Below are positions 18,891-30,000 of a DNA stretch of 64,000 nt, one piece after another. Origin of the DNA: Clostridiales bacterium (GTDB taxonomy: Bacteria; Bacillota; Clostridia; Christensenellales; CAG-314); contig JAFLVJ010000007.1 of assembly GCA_022508375.1 (NCBI GenBank), forward strand, positions 1 to 64,000, written 5' to 3'. Position numbers and translations under genes: made by a program. Position 1 is the first letter of the stretch, and every line of letters starts with the position of its first letter. The notes beneath the pieces were generated by a model that was given only the letters and a program-made list of their open reading frames with translations, was not told the origin of the DNA and did no database searches.

Positions 18891-19997
18891 ATGCAAATTG
18901 TACAGGTAAATAAAAAGTTAATAAAGAGTTTTGTCGATTTTCCCGACAGGTTGTACCAAGGAGACGACAAGTACGTGCCGTATATGAAGGGCGATCTTAC
19001 CAAGACGCTCACTAAACTGTTGCTCAACGAAAAAAGCTACGCTGCCTTGCTTGCCATGGACGGCAAAAAGATACTTGGACGCGTGCTGTTTACCGTAAGC
19101 AAAAACAAACAGCTCAACACGGATAAATGCGGATTTTTCAGCATGTTCGAATGTGTCAACGACCGGACGGTGTGTAACGCAATGCTTGACGAAATGGTAC
19201 GCATATTGAAGAACTGGGGTGCAGAATTTATTTCCGGAACGTACTATCCGTACGATCAGGACAACCGCAGGGGAATACTTGTACAGGGATTCGACCGCGC
19301 ACCGCTTATATTTACTTCCTACAACAAGCCCTACTACGACGAGCTATTGACAGGATACGGATTGAGCAAACACGCCGATACGTTTGAATATAAGTTGGAG
19401 TTCGACAAGGTAACAAGTTACGACCGCGTAAAAAAGGTGTCGCAGTACGCCGCGAAAAAATTCGACTTTCGCATAGACACGGTGGATTGGTCTCGCCTTG
19501 AACAGGATATCAACGACGTACACGCCGTAATGGAACAGGCCACTACCGATATCATCTATCAGGACGCGCCCAGTATCGACGCACTGAAAAGCATTGTCAC
19601 GGGTTGGAAAAGTTATCTTGACAAAAATTATCTGCTTATTGCGCGCAGTAACGCCACAAACGAGCCTCTGGGCGTTGTTATTGCTTTACCCGATTACTTT
19701 CACGTGTTTAGAAAAATGCGCGGGAGAATGGACCTCAAGGGGTTGATTACATTCGCACGCGAACGTAAAAAAATCAAGTCCGTACGCGCCATACTGCAAT
19801 ACGTTGTTCCCAAGTATCAGGCGCTAGGTGTAGCGATGGCATTGTACGTCAAGTTGTTTGAAACTATGCTGAGCAATGGCATAACGTATTTGGAAGCTGG
19901 TACCATCATGGAAAACAACGAACAATCAAACAATGCAATTAAAAGTATCGGAGCGGAGCTTGCCCGCGTTTACCGACTTTACTACAAAAAGATATAA
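18891..19997 (+). CDS. GNAT-like acetyltransferase family protein
   Basis: 368 aa; FVDFPDRLYQGDDKYVP N-terminus and C-terminal ALGVAMALYVKLFETMLSNGITYLEAGTIMENN. Confidence 0.6.
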   Translation: MQIVQVNKKLIKSFVDFPDRLYQGDDKYVPYMKGDLTKTLTKLLLNEKSYAALLAMDGKKILGRVLFTVSKNKQLNTDKCGFFSMFECVNDRTVCNAMLDEMVRILKNWGAEFISGTYYPYDQDNRRGILVQGFDRAPLIFTSYNKPYYDELLTGYGLSKHADTFEYKLEFDKVTSYDRVKKVSQYAAKKFDFRIDTVDWSRLEQDINDVHAVMEQATTDIIYQDAPSIDALKSIVTGWKSYLDKNYLLIARSNATNEPLGVVIALPDYFHVFRKMRGRMDLKGLITFARERKKIKSVRAILQYVVPKYQALGVAMALYVKLFETMLSNGITYLEAGTIMENNEQSNNAIKSIGAELARVYRLYYKKI

Positions 19998-20056
19998 ATA
20001 ATTTTGATTGTCAAATAAAAAGATTGTCACACGTGTAAAAGGAGAACCCAAACATA

Positions 20057-21361
20057 ATGACAAATTTACTTGCAGTTGAAGTGGCTCCATGGGTAGAAAC
20101 ACTGTGCACCGCTATTGCAATTGTAGCAATGCTTGCCGTGCCGGCGTTTATCCTGTGGCTTACCAAAAAAGTTAAATTTTTAAATTTTATCGGCGCCATT
20201 GCGTTGTGCTATGCGCTGGGAATAATCATATCCGTCATCCCCATTCCCTATGATAAGAGCATGACGGAAATGATAGCGTCCATTTTCGTAGCCATTGCGA
20301 TACCGCTGATACTATTCAGTTTCGACATCGTAAGTGTAAAGTATCTGGCAAAGAAAACCATTATTTCCTTTGCATTGGTTATCGGCTCGGCGGCGGTTGT
20401 ATCCGTTGTGGCGTTTTTCATTGCAAACGCGGCAGGACTGAGTAATGCCAGCCAGCTGTCGGGCATGACAACAGGTCTATATACCGGCGGTACACCCAAC
20501 CTTGTGGCTATCGGGACTTCACTGCTTGCACCGGAAAATAAAGATAGCGTCATAGCTGCAGCGCAGTTATCCGACTTCTTTGTGGGTGGGGTGTATTTTT
20601 TGCTTATACTTACCGTTATTAAACCCATCTACCGCAAGATACTCGGCGACAAAGCCAAAAAGCAAACGACGCCCGTTTCCGACGAAGTGGGAGCTGAAGT
20701 CAATACCGAAGTTGACAACACCGAACAGGGTAGCACCACCGTTACCGACGACAAAGCAACACTTGCGGAAAAGTCGGCAAACGAACAAAATACTGCAGGC
20801 GAATACGACTACAAATCCATTCCGCGCGATAAAAAATCCATCGGCAAACTCATTGGCGTAATTGCGCTTGCAATAGGATGCCTTGGTGTGGGCGCAGGAT
20901 TGGAAATACTAATCAACGGAAGTCTGGACGGTAGTCTGTTTATCATACTTGCCGTATCAATACTGGGTATAGCGTTTAGTTTCATTAAACCCATACGTCG
21001 CGTAAAAGGCTCGTATCAATGCGGACAGTACCTGATACTTATATTCTCATTGGGATTGTCCATGAGTATAGATATATACCAACTAGCGGTAGAAATACTG
21101 CCCACACTACTGTTCTTCGCCTGCTCGCAAATTGCAGTTATACTGCTACACCTGTTGCTGTGCAAATTGTTCAAGATTGACGCAGGCACAGCATTGATTA
21201 CAAGCACAGCAGGAATATACGGTCCACCCTTCATTGCACCCGTAGCCAACGCTTACGGCGACCGTGAGTTAATTGCGCCGGGAATCATATGCGGAACGCT
21301 TGGACTTGCAATCGGTACGCTACTGGGCTTGGGTATTGGCAGCCTGCTAGCGCTGTTTTGA
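20057..21361 (+). CDS. DUF819-family membrane protein
   Basis: Multi-TM with GMTTGLYTGGTPNLVAIGTSL and STAGIYGPPFIAPVANAYGDRELIAPGIICG motifs. Confidence 0.8.
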   Translation: MTNLLAVEVAPWVETLCTAIAIVAMLAVPAFILWLTKKVKFLNFIGAIALCYALGIIISVIPIPYDKSMTEMIASIFVAIAIPLILFSFDIVSVKYLAKKTIISFALVIGSAAVVSVVAFFIANAAGLSNASQLSGMTTGLYTGGTPNLVAIGTSLLAPENKDSVIAAAQLSDFFVGGVYFLLILTVIKPIYRKILGDKAKKQTTPVSDEVGAEVNTEVDNTEQGSTTVTDDKATLAEKSANEQNTAGEYDYKSIPRDKKSIGKLIGVIALAIGCLGVGAGLEILINGSLDGSLFIILAVSILGIAFSFIKPIRRVKGSYQCGQYLILIFSLGLSMSIDIYQLAVEILPTLLFFACSQIAVILLHLLLCKLFKIDAGTALITSTAGIYGPPFIAPVANAYGDRELIAPGIICGTLGLAIGTLLGLGIGSLLALF

Positions 21362-21445
21362 TTTCACCTCGCCGGTGAGGCACGCTTGCCGCTGAGGCGT
21401 GTAGGAATGTTTACGCCTAACGGCGAAATATATGTACATATATAC

Positions 21446-21479
21446 AAATGCTCACCTCAACATAGAAGTGAGCATTTTT
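21446..21479 (+). terminator. Terminator downstream of DUF819 gene
   Basis: AAATGCTCAC..GTGAGCATTTTT. Confidence 0.8.
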
Positions 21480-21548
21480 ATTAAATATCCGATAAGCCTA
21501 GTAAGTAATCACTCGATACCTGCTTGGCAGAACAAACAAAAGAAAATA

Positions 21549-21585
21549 AAAAATATCCGCTCACAATAAGGGGCGGATATTTTGC
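21549..21585 (-). terminator. Terminator of ribosomal protein operon (rplL side)
   Basis: AATATCCGC..GCGGATATTTT, A/T tail on minus strand. Confidence 0.75.
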
Positions 21586-21614
21586 TTATTTTCAAAATTC
21601 TATTATTTTGAAGG

Positions 21615-21632
21615 TTTGAGGTGGCTAGAAGC
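21615..21632 (-). repeat. Second partial 3' arm of the 3'-UTR element at rplL
   Basis: TTTGAGGTGGCTAGAAGC duplicates TTTGAGGTGGTAGAAGC at 21652. Confidence 0.7.
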
Positions 21633-21650
21633 AACACTACAAACCACTTC

Positions 21651-21777
21651 ATTTGAGGTGGTAGAAGCGAGGTAGGCGAGGCGACTGTGGCTTGACCGAC
21701 GGGAGTGTACTAGACGTACACGACCGAGGGCAAACGCAAAGGCAACAAAGCATACCGATGCTTATCCCAGCTCAAAT
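21651..21777 (-). repeat. 3'-UTR element copy B (subfamily II)
   Basis: ATTTGAGGTGG pairs with CCCAGCTCAAAT at the end of rplL; core GAAGCGAGGTAGGCGAGGC..GTGTACTAGACGTACAC..ACAAAGCATACCGATGCTTAT. Confidence 0.85.
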
Positions 21778-22151
21778 TACTTAAGTTCAGCTTCAGCGCC
21801 AGCTTCAGTCAATGTCTTAACGATACCTTCAGCAACGTCCTTGGGTTGAGCTTCCTTAACGGTTACGGGAGCGCTTTCAACCATGTTCTTAGCTTCAACA
21901 AGGCCAAGACCTGTAAGTTCGCGAACAGCCTTGATAACAGCAATCTTGTTGCCGCCAACAGACTTCAAAACTACGTCGAATTCTGTCTTTTCTTCTGCTG
22001 CGGGAGCTGCGCCACCGGCTACTGCACCACCTGCTACTGCGATAGGTGCTGCTGCGCTTACGCCGAATTCTTCTTCGATAGCATGAACGAGTTCGTTGAG
22101 TTCAAGTACACTGAGAGCTTTAATCTCTTCAATAAATTTCTTTGTATCCAT
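21777..22151 (-). CDS. rplL: 50S ribosomal protein L7/L12
   Basis: [40 protein letters not shown]. Confidence 0.98.
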   Translation of the reverse strand: MDTKKFIEEIKALSVLELNELVHAIEEEFGVSAAAPIAVAGGAVAGGAAPAAEEKTEFDVVLKSVGGNKIAVIKAVRELTGLGLVEAKNMVESAPVTVKEAQPKDVAEGIVKTLTEAGAEAELK

Positions 22152-22245
22152 TGTAAATATCTCCTGTTAATTTTAAAAATATTTTGTTGTGTCCGTAAGG
22201 TGGACGTACCATTTGAACGGTTTAAAAATTACCAAACCATTTTCA

Positions 22246-22370
22246 TTAAACGACGTAGAAACGAGGTAGGCGAGGCGCACACGGATGAGGCGACATGAGC
22301 GTACTAGGCGTACGTGACTGAGCCGAAACACATGTGCAACAAAGCATACCGAAGTTTATACGGCGTTTAA
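22246..22370 (-). repeat. 3'-UTR element copy C (subfamily II), between rplJ and rplL
   Basis: TTAAACGaCGTA pairs with TACGgCGTTTAA spanning the rplJ stop; core GAAACGAGGTAGGCGAGGC..CGTACTAGGCGTACG..ACAAAGCATACCGAAGTTTATA. Confidence 0.85.
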
Positions 22371-22879
22371 CCGTTGTTTTTCTCGGCGATAGCGTTCAAA
22401 GCCACTGCCAATCCACGCATTGGCGCGGACAGTACAGATACCAACATTGCAAGCAATGTTTCTCTGTTGGGAACGTTTGCCATAGCATTGCAAGTTGCTT
22501 CGTCGGCAAATTTCTTGTCGAACATACCGCACTTAACCTTCATCTTGCCGTACTTCTTGACGCCTTCGGATGCAACCTTAGCGGGTGCGATAGCGTCAGA
22601 CGTACCAAAAGCAAAAGCGCTGGGTCCGTTCAAAGCTTCGTCAAACTCGGTGTAACCAAGTTCGTTCAACGCCTTGCGTACAAGAGTGTTCTTGAGAACC
22701 TTGTATTCAACGTCGTTTTTGCGGAATTCTGCGCGGAACTCGGTATCCTGAGCAACGGTCAGTCCCTTGTAATCGATGATTACGAAAGATTGGCTGTTTT
22801 CAATAGTTTCCTTGATTTGAGCAACAATCTCGCGTTTCTCAAGCTGCGCGGGACTAAGATGTCCTTCTTCGTGTGCCAT
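22367..22879 (-). CDS. rplJ: 50S ribosomal protein L10
   Basis: KREIVAQIKETIENSQSFVIIDYKGLTVAQDTEFRAEFR. Confidence 0.96.
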   Translation of the reverse strand: MAHEEGHLSPAQLEKREIVAQIKETIENSQSFVIIDYKGLTVAQDTEFRAEFRKNDVEYKVLKNTLVRKALNELGYTEFDEALNGPSAFAFGTSDAIAPAKVASEGVKKYGKMKVKCGMFDKKFADEATCNAMANVPNRETLLAMLVSVLSAPMRGLAVALNAIAEKNNG

Positions 22880-22914
22880 ATTGATTTCTCCTCCTTTTAA
22901 TATTTTTTAATATA

Positions 22915-23022
22915 AAACCCTCATACCATTCGGTACAAGGGTGAGAGGAATCTAAGATAGATTCTAAACCAAGTTGTACCTCGGCAAGATTTACTGTTAC
23001 TTGCTGTCTTTGGAACGGTTTG
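22915..23022 (-). ncRNA. L10 leader (autoregulatory)
   Basis: Minus strand CCAAAGACAGCAAGTAACAGTAAATCTTGCCGAGGTACAA..CTTGTACCGAATGGTATGAGGGTTTT upstream of rplJ. Confidence 0.85.
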
Positions 23023-23039
23023 GGGTTAATATTTACGAA

Positions 23040-23741
23040 TTACGGACGGTAATTTACCTTGATACCGGGGCCCATGGTTGTTGCGATTGCAACGGACTTG
23101 AGATATGTGCCCTTGGCTGCAGCAGGTTTAGCCTTGATGATAGCGTCCATGATTGTGGTAACGTTTTCAAGAAGCTTGTCCTTGCCGAAGGATTTCTTAC
23201 CGAAGATAACGTGGCAGATAGCTTGTTTATCTACACGGTATTCAACCTTACCTGCCTTGATATCGGAAATTGCCTTAGCAATATCCATGGTAACGGTTCC
23301 GCTCTTGGGGTTGGGCATCAATCCCTTGGGACCGAGCACTTTACCCATACGACCTACAAGACCCATCATGTCGGGAGTTGTGATCATTACGTCGAAGTCG
23401 AACCAGTTTTCCTTTTGAATCTTTTCGATGTATTCTTCCGCACCTACGTAATCTGCACCGGCAGCAGTAGCTTCGTCAGCCTTAGCGCCCTTAGCGATAA
23501 CGAGAACGCGAACGGTTTTACCTGTTCCGTTGGGCAGTACTACTACGCCACGAACTTGTTGATCTGCGTGACGGGGATCTACGCCCAGTTTTACGTGAAG
23601 TTCAAGTGTTTCGTCGAACTTAGCGGGTGCAATCTCAATTGCCTTTTCGATTGCTTCGGCCATATCGTATTGCTTAGTCTTGTCGATTTGCTTTACAGCA
23701 TCAATATATTTCTTTCCCATAACGCGCCTCCTAGTCCACAA
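23040..23741 (-). CDS. rplA: 50S ribosomal protein L1
   Basis: [53 protein letters not shown]; likely start at the MGKKY Met. Confidence 0.97.
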   Translation of the reverse strand: MWTRRRVMGKKYIDAVKQIDKTKQYDMAEAIEKAIEIAPAKFDETLELHVKLGVDPRHADQQVRGVVVLPNGTGKTVRVLVIAKGAKADEATAAGADYVGAEEYIEKIQKENWFDFDVMITTPDMMGLVGRMGKVLGPKGLMPNPKSGTVTMDIAKAISDIKAGKVEYRVDKQAICHVIFGKKSFGKDKLLENVTTIMDAIIKAKPAAAKGTYLKSVAIATTMGPGIKVNYRP

Positions 23742-24156
23742 CGGTTACGCCCATACTGCGTGCCGTTCCTGCAATCATAGAGCAAGCTGACTCGAGAGAT
23801 GCTGCGTTGAGGTCAACCATCTTGAGCTTTGCAATTTCTTCGATTTGAGCCTTGGTGATCTTGGCAACCTTCGTCTTGTTGGGAACTGCGCTACCGCTTT
23901 CGATTCCGCATGCCTTCTTGATGAGCACGGGTGCGGGCGGAGTCTTAAGTACGAAAGTAAAGCTGTGATCCTGATAAATTGTTACAATGCAGGGGATGAT
24001 AAGTCCTGCTTTGTCCTGTGTTCTTGCGTTGAAATCCTTGGTGAATGCGGGAATGTTAATTCCGTGAGGACCGAGCGCAGAACCTACCGGGGGTGCCGGT
24101 GTAGCCTTGCCGGCAGGGAGTTGAAGTTTAACAACTGCCGTTACCTTTTTTGCCAT
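23731..24156 (-). CDS. rplK: 50S ribosomal protein L11
   Basis: [38 protein letters not shown]. Confidence 0.98.
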   Translation of the reverse strand: MAKKVTAVVKLQLPAGKATPAPPVGSALGPHGINIPAFTKDFNARTQDKAGLIIPCIVTIYQDHSFTFVLKTPPAPVLIKKACGIESGSAVPNKTKVAKITKAQIEEIAKLKMVDLNAASLESACSMIAGTARSMGVTVVD

Positions 24157-24402
24157 GGTGAGTTCCTCCTTTTCGTGGTTATAGCGAGATTGTCCTGTTC
24201 AGTTTTTGACAACCTCTCCCAATTCGCCTATTTGACGTCAGGCGACAACGCTATTTAAAACAACCGTGTTGTGTTAAATCAAACTGCTTTAACTAAAACC
24301 GCTTAAATCACAAGAGCGAGAGTGTTCGGCGCAAAATAATCTGCAGTGAACACGCTTGCGTGTGAGCGAAGCCTTTTTGAGACGAATACTCGATGCGAGC
24401 TA

Positions 24403-24957
24403 CTACTCCCCGTCCGAATCTACCACTACGGGGTTAGCAATCTTTTCCAACTGGATAAAGTCCATATCGACTGCGGTTTCGCGTCCGAACATGTTTAAGA
24501 CAACCTTCGCCTTTTGATGGGCAAGATCAATCTCCTTGATGACACCCACCAAGCCCTCGAACGGTCCCGAAACTACCGTTACGTTGTCGTCCACTGCCAT
24601 TGTGAAATCTACAACGGGGTCCTCAAGGTGCAAACGCTTAACTTCGTCCTCTTCGAGAGGCCAAGCCTTACCGTTGGGACCGACAAAACCCGTAACGCCA
24701 CGCGTGTTGGTCAACATGAACCATAGTTGCGAAGAATAGACCAACTTTATAAACACGTATCCGGGCATAACCTTGGCTTCGTACGCCTTACGCTTGCCGT
24801 TACGCTCCTCAATGAGCGTTTCGGTAGGAATCTTGGTATCCAAAATGACATCTTGCAAATTGCCGTTTTCCACCATTTGCTCGATGCTCTTTTTTACCAG
24901 ACTTTCGTAGCCCGAATATGTGTGCAGAATGTACCACTTAGCTTGACTTTCGCTCAT
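24403..24957 (-). CDS. nusG: Transcription termination/antitermination protein NusG
   Basis: AKWYILHTYSGYESLVKKSIEQ..PGYVFIKLV..VVSGPFEGLVGVIKEID. Confidence 0.97.
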   Translation of the reverse strand: MSESQAKWYILHTYSGYESLVKKSIEQMVENGNLQDVILDTKIPTETLIEERNGKRKAYEAKVMPGYVFIKLVYSSQLWFMLTNTRGVTGFVGPNGKAWPLEEDEVKRLHLEDPVVDFTMAVDDNVTVVSGPFEGLVGVIKEIDLAHQKAKVVLNMFGRETAVDMDFIQLEKIANPVVVDSDGE

Positions 24958-24961
24958 ATCA

Positions 24962-25186
24962 TTAGCTAGCGGGTGACATCAACGAAACGAGCCATGCAAA
25001 TAGCGCGTCCACGCCGAAGATTATCACCGCGAAGAACAAAACGACAAGCAAAACGATACCTGTATTTTTGAGTACGGTTTTGAAACTGGGCCAAGAAACT
25101 TTCTTGAGTTCCGACCAACTTTTTACAAAAAACGAACCAAGTCTCTTAAACAGATTGGGTTTTTTCGCCTTAGCTTGAGCTGCCAT
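24962..25186 (-). CDS. secE: Preprotein translocase subunit SecE
   Basis: FFVKSWSELKKVSWPSFKTVLKNTGIVLLVVL; start at MAAQAKAKK. Confidence 0.93.
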   Translation of the reverse strand: MAAQAKAKKPNLFKRLGSFFVKSWSELKKVSWPSFKTVLKNTGIVLLVVLFFAVIIFGVDALFAWLVSLMSPAS

Positions 25187-25197
25187 TGTACTACTCC

Positions 25198-25365
25198 TTA
25201 CTTGGATTCTCTGTGAGTTGTGTGCTTTTTGCAAAATCTGCAGTACTTGTTGCGTTCAAGTCTGTCGGTTGTTGTTTTGCCGTTTTTGTAAGTGTCGTAA
25301 TTGCGTTGTTTGCACTCGGTGCAAGCAAGAACAACCTTGACTCTGTTACCTTTTTTCGCTGCCAT
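25198..25365 (-). CDS. rpmG: 50S ribosomal protein L33 (missed by ORF track)
   Basis: Manual translation [55 protein letters not shown]. Confidence 0.95.
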   Translation of the reverse strand: MAAKKGNRVKVVLACTECKQRNYDTYKNGKTTTDRLERNKYCRFCKKHTTHRESK

Positions 25366-25641
25366 AAGTCTATTCTCCTGTGTTGCTCAAAGTGGTCTAA
25401 AAATCACTTTTTCGCACGCAAAAAATTACACCCCTAGACGGAATGCTAGTTTATAATAGCATATTTGCATATTGATGTCAACGATATTTAAGGCATTTGA
25501 CACAAAAATTGCCGATTAAATACTTAACAACGGGGTTATATGTTGACTGTTTTGCACGAAAAGTATTATAATGTTTTCAGTGCAAATAACTGTGCGTAAC
25601 ACTGCTATTTCCTGCTGAAACCGAGAGATCACGGAGACACT

Positions 25642-26364
25642 ATGATAAACGAAAACGAACCTTGCCTACGCTTGCGCAACAAAACTACTCGCGCAGAGGA
25701 AACGTACTGTAAATATTACGTAAAAAATTTTCGCGGATACGTCAGACACATATTTATAAACTTTCAAATCATCGGGCTATTTGTTATGATACTGTTTGCA
25801 GTGGGTATGATTGCCATGCTGCCCCGACTGATGGAAAATGACGATGACAAAATGCCTTATTTTATCGCATATGCGCTTCTCATAATTCCGCTGTTTTTTA
25901 TAATATACGAACCGGTGAAAAAACTGTGGTTTTGGAAATACGCCAAATACGTAGTAGTTACTAACGAAGGTATTTGGATAATGTGGTACAGCACTTTTTG
26001 GTGGAGGGAAGATTTTACGGGAAAAAAGCGGTTTTTGAGTCCGTCTTGGTCGCTGTACGAGTGGAGAGAAATAAAAATAACAACTGACAACAGCGCCCGC
26101 CCGAGAAGCCCCAACAAATTATCAAACTTAGAAGACGACTTCGATTACTCGGTAATAAAGTCCACCCGCTTAACAACTTTGTATGTGACGCGTTGGGACG
26201 GTGTACAGCAGATAGACTTTTTAACCGAATCGGACGCAAACGAAATACTTGCATACGCCAAGGAACAGCAAAAACGCAAAAAGCGCAAAAAGAAAGATAT
26301 GGAAATTATTGAAGAAGAATACAACAAGATACCGGACGAATACGTAAGTGACGACGGGGACTAA
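25642..26364 (+). CDS. Membrane protein of unknown function (two TM, cytoplasmic C-terminal domain)
   Basis: 240 aa; TM segments then PH/YcxB-like region; Lys/Arg-rich tail. Confidence 0.5.
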   Translation: MINENEPCLRLRNKTTRAEETYCKYYVKNFRGYVRHIFINFQIIGLFVMILFAVGMIAMLPRLMENDDDKMPYFIAYALLIIPLFFIIYEPVKKLWFWKYAKYVVVTNEGIWIMWYSTFWWREDFTGKKRFLSPSWSLYEWREIKITTDNSARPRSPNKLSNLEDDFDYSVIKSTRLTTLYVTRWDGVQQIDFLTESDANEILAYAKEQQKRKKRKKKDMEIIEEEYNKIPDEYVSDDGD

Positions 26365-26386
26365 TCCCGTCGTCACTTTTTTTTGC
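26346..26386 (+). terminator. Terminator whose stem includes the last codons of the 25642 gene
   Basis: AAGTGACGACGGGgactaatCCCGTCGTCACTTTTTTTT; stop codon lies in the loop. Confidence 0.85.
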
Positions 26387-26528
26387 ACTGTTACTTTTCA
26401 AATAGGTATTGACAAACATATTTATATATATTAGAATTATATACCCATCTCGGCGACGGTTATTGCTGAGCAATATATAATAATGATTATATTGCATATA
26501 TTATATAACATTAAAGAGGTTAATCATA

Positions 26529-26960
26529 ATGATAGAATACAAGAAACTTGTAAAAGAAGCGTTTGAGGCGCAAAAGAAAGCGTACGCACCCTATTCGCAC
26601 TGGGTTGTTGGCGCGGCACTCCTAACAACGGAAGGCAAGATTTATCACGGTTGCAACATCGAAAACAACACCTTTACGCCCACCGTTTGCGCCGAACGGG
26701 TCGCCCTGTTCAAAGCCGTAAGTGAAGGAGAGCGTAATTTTGCCGCTATTGCAATTGTAGGTAACGACATCAACACACCGCAAGGCAGTGGAGACTACCT
26801 TAGCCCCTGCGGAGTGTGCCGTCAGGTAATGACGGAGTTTTGCACTGCCGACTTCAAGATTATCCTCGGCAAAACGTGCGACGACTACAAGGTTTACACG
26901 CTATCCGAGCTTATGCCCGTAATGAGCCTTCCACTAAGCAATCCGACCAAACGTGGGTGA
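26529..26960 (+). CDS. cdd: Cytidine deaminase
   Basis: GCNIENNTFTPTVCAERVALFKAVSEG and SPCGVCRQV zinc motifs. Confidence 0.95.
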   Translation: MIEYKKLVKEAFEAQKKAYAPYSHWVVGAALLTTEGKIYHGCNIENNTFTPTVCAERVALFKAVSEGERNFAAIAIVGNDINTPQGSGDYLSPCGVCRQVMTEFCTADFKIILGKTCDDYKVYTLSELMPVMSLPLSNPTKRG

Positions 26961-27028
26961 ACCGGGTTGACTACAATTTCAATTTATTGAATGTAAACAT
27001 ATGCGCATATTTTCATTTGAACACAAAA

Positions 27029-27060
27029 ACAACGCTTGGAGCACCAAGCGTTGTTTTTTA
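27029..27060 (-). terminator. Bidirectional terminator (cdd / giant surface gene)
   Basis: AACAACGCTTGgagcacCAAGCGTTGTTTTTT. Confidence 0.85.
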
Positions 27061-27074
27061 GTTTAATACCTGAT

Positions 27075-30000
27075 TTAATTAGCGGGGCTCCACTGTAAAG
27101 TGTCACCGAACCACTCCGTCCAGATTGCCATATAGGCGTTGTCGTCACGTTTGCCTTCACTGTCAACAAAGTAATGTTGAGCATATCCGAACGCAAGTTT
27201 ATCGCCTGACATTGGTCTTTCGTGCAACAAATCCAAATGAATCTTGACGATATTGCTTGCAATGGGAAGATCGCCGCTGAGATTTGTCAACAGGAAGTCA
27301 TCGTTGTGGTTGATGTAAAGATCGAATGTTCCCAACGCACTGGATATCGGCGACAAATCGGCTTGAATGGTAAATTGTTGATCCTTCACAGAGTAATTGT
27401 AGTTTTTGAACACGTCCTCAATACCGTACACGTTGTCATTCGGCTTGTTTACAGCGTCCACAATCATACTTTCGACTCTATCGGTGAGGTTGAGCAACTT
27501 GAACAAATAACCGGGGTTTCCGTACTCGTCAGCTGCTATATGAGCCAAAAACTCCTGAGACGTCACTGTCTTAATGTATCCCGGAGCGCCCATAGCTACC
27601 GATTCGTAACCGTTGATACTCTTGGTTGTAACCTTCTCTTTCTTAATAGGAACATCCACTACATGAGGGCCTGCACCGTGATCGGGACATTGCCACGTCT
27701 TGTTGAAAATACCCTTCTCCTCGGCGTCCTGTCCACAAATTGAACATCTCTTGACGGTGGTATCCTGCAAAGTGTACTCGGAATGTACGTCCTTCGAATC
27801 GCGAATGAGTGTTACCATGCCCGTCCTTGTGTTGACAAGTATGTAACTGTTACCGCCGCGGTCAGCATAGACATCGGTGTTTACAAGCAATATTCTTGCT
27901 TGAGTACGGTATCTTGTCAGTTTAACGGCAAAGTACGAATCACCGTTGGCGTCGATATCAGCGTACATGGTCAGCTTTATGTTGAGAGTACAGGTTACAA
28001 GACTTACCAGATTGATGTTAACAGTCAAGCCGTAATCCGTCCTGTCATGCACCCAGAAGGAACGTTGACCAAATTCGTCCGTTTCGCCTGCTGTTACCAA
28101 CAATGCCGACATGAGTTCGTACAGACTGTCGAAGTTCATGTGGTTAGACATATCGTAGCCGTGGTCAGTTGCCGGGTCGTATTTACCCGTTTCGGTGCTC
28201 TTGCCGCCGTCCTTAAGTATGGTAGAGTTTTCATCGGCGAAGTAACCCATGATGTAGCTGCCAACATACTCATAACCGTATTCGTCGTTACTGGGAGCGG
28301 ACGCGCTAACTTGGATACCCGCCAAGTTAACGGAAATCCTGTTGTCGAAATCGAGCGTCAGTTGGTTGAGCGTTAGCGTACTTCCCTCGCCCTTGACTGA
28401 CAGTTCAATTTCGCCCAGACCGTCGATGATATTGGAGTTGAGCGACATTGTAAATACGTTGTCGGCATAACCGATGTACTTGAACATTGCCGCAAGATTA
28501 CCTAGCGTCAGCGAGCCTTGCGCTTGGTTCAACGAGTTACTCAAGTCGTCCATTACGCTTTCCAACTGCAGTACTTCGACAAGTTTATCCACTAACGACA
28601 TACATTCTTTAATAGATTCAACGGATACCGTTGCGCGCAACACGTTACTGTTGGAGTACTTCGTTTGTCCCCAAGAGCTTGTTGCCGTATCCTTGGTGTT
28701 GGAGTCGTAGCTTGCGTAGATTCTGCCGTCAATGTAAGCAGCGTCAAGTATGATAAATTCGCTCCAAGTGTCTTCGCCTTGTTCCATCTTGTTGATGGTA
28801 AGTTTAGCCCTGAGCTTAGTATCCTCCAACGCCGTCTTATTGTAGTAGAACACGAAGAATGAGCCTGCCTCTATCTGATACTTAGTGGTCGTTCCGTCTT
28901 CATTTGTGACGGTTATTATCGAACTCTCGGTAAAGTCGAACTTCCAACTGTTGGTGGTGATTAAGTCGTAGATAGGACCGTGCGGATCGTCGTTCAACTT
29001 GTTGTCTTCATTACCGTAGTAGTAGTCGTCAAATACTTTGTCGATTCGAACGTAACCCTGCTCGTCCTCGGGGAAGTCGCGGTATTTTATGTTTTCGTTT
29101 GTGGGTTCAACGTTCAACGTGATGTCGTCGGTAAAGGGAACCGTCACCTTTTTAAGCGCTCCGCTGCTGAAGTTAGCGGTCACGTTCATTCCCAAGGCGA
29201 CAAGTCCTACGCTTACCACGTTACCGTTTTTGGTCAGGCTGAGCGAACGGATAATGTCTTTCAAGTTGACGTCGCCCATGTTGTCCATGCCCGGCAGAGG
29301 CTTATTAACGTCTGCGCCGGCCAATTCGTTTACAAGTTCGTTAATTTCCGTAACGATTTTTGCAATGCTGTTGATATCTACCGAAACGTGCAACTCGTTG
29401 CCGTCGGTAATCTTGAGCATGTTGTCGTTTATAGAATAAAGCAAATCCAGTGTAGCCGGCCTACCGTTGGTCGTCTTGCTGACCAATTTCATCTTGATTA
29501 TGTTATCAAACAAGTTGAGGTTAGCGTACAGTGAGTTGTTTTCGTCAATAACGACCTTGACGTTTGTACTGAAGTCTTCCGTCGGCGCAGTGATGTCCTT
29601 GTCATAAGCGACAATGTTGGCGTTGGTGATATTGACCTTGATATCCTTGTACTGCAATCCTCTCACCGAAACGCCCAGTCCGTTTTTACCGTTCAGCTCA
29701 ACAACGAAACTGCTCAAGTCGAACTGCGAACCGTCAACGTCCAATGTCAACACGCCGTTTGAAAGAGTTGCATATGTAAGTATCTTGTCGAACTCAATCT
29801 CATCAAGAGGTTTGTTCATTATACTTTGTACAAGTTCCACCAATTTATCAACGTAAACATTGTAACCTGTGATACTGTCCCAAATTGACGTTTGCGTATT
29901 TTGTGAATTTACTGCCTTATTTGTATCTACAGGAACAGCCACACGCAAGCCGCCTACTTGCAGGTACATAACCTGATCCACAAGCCACAGTTCGCCGTCC

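Noticed and set aside
24300-24402. Region downstream of nusG with GAGCGAAGCC and TACTCGATGCGAGCTA, considered as another copy of the 3'-UTR element
   Set aside because: Lacks the GTGTAC-N5-GTACAT hairpin, the ACAAAG.A box and the CGAG periodicity; not supportable as a family member.
26346-26386. Stop-codon-spanning hairpin similar in layout to the element's outer stem
   Set aside because: It is an ordinary terminator (stem then T-run) without the core; useful as a caution that stems using gene-end codons also arise by simple terminator evolution in this genome.
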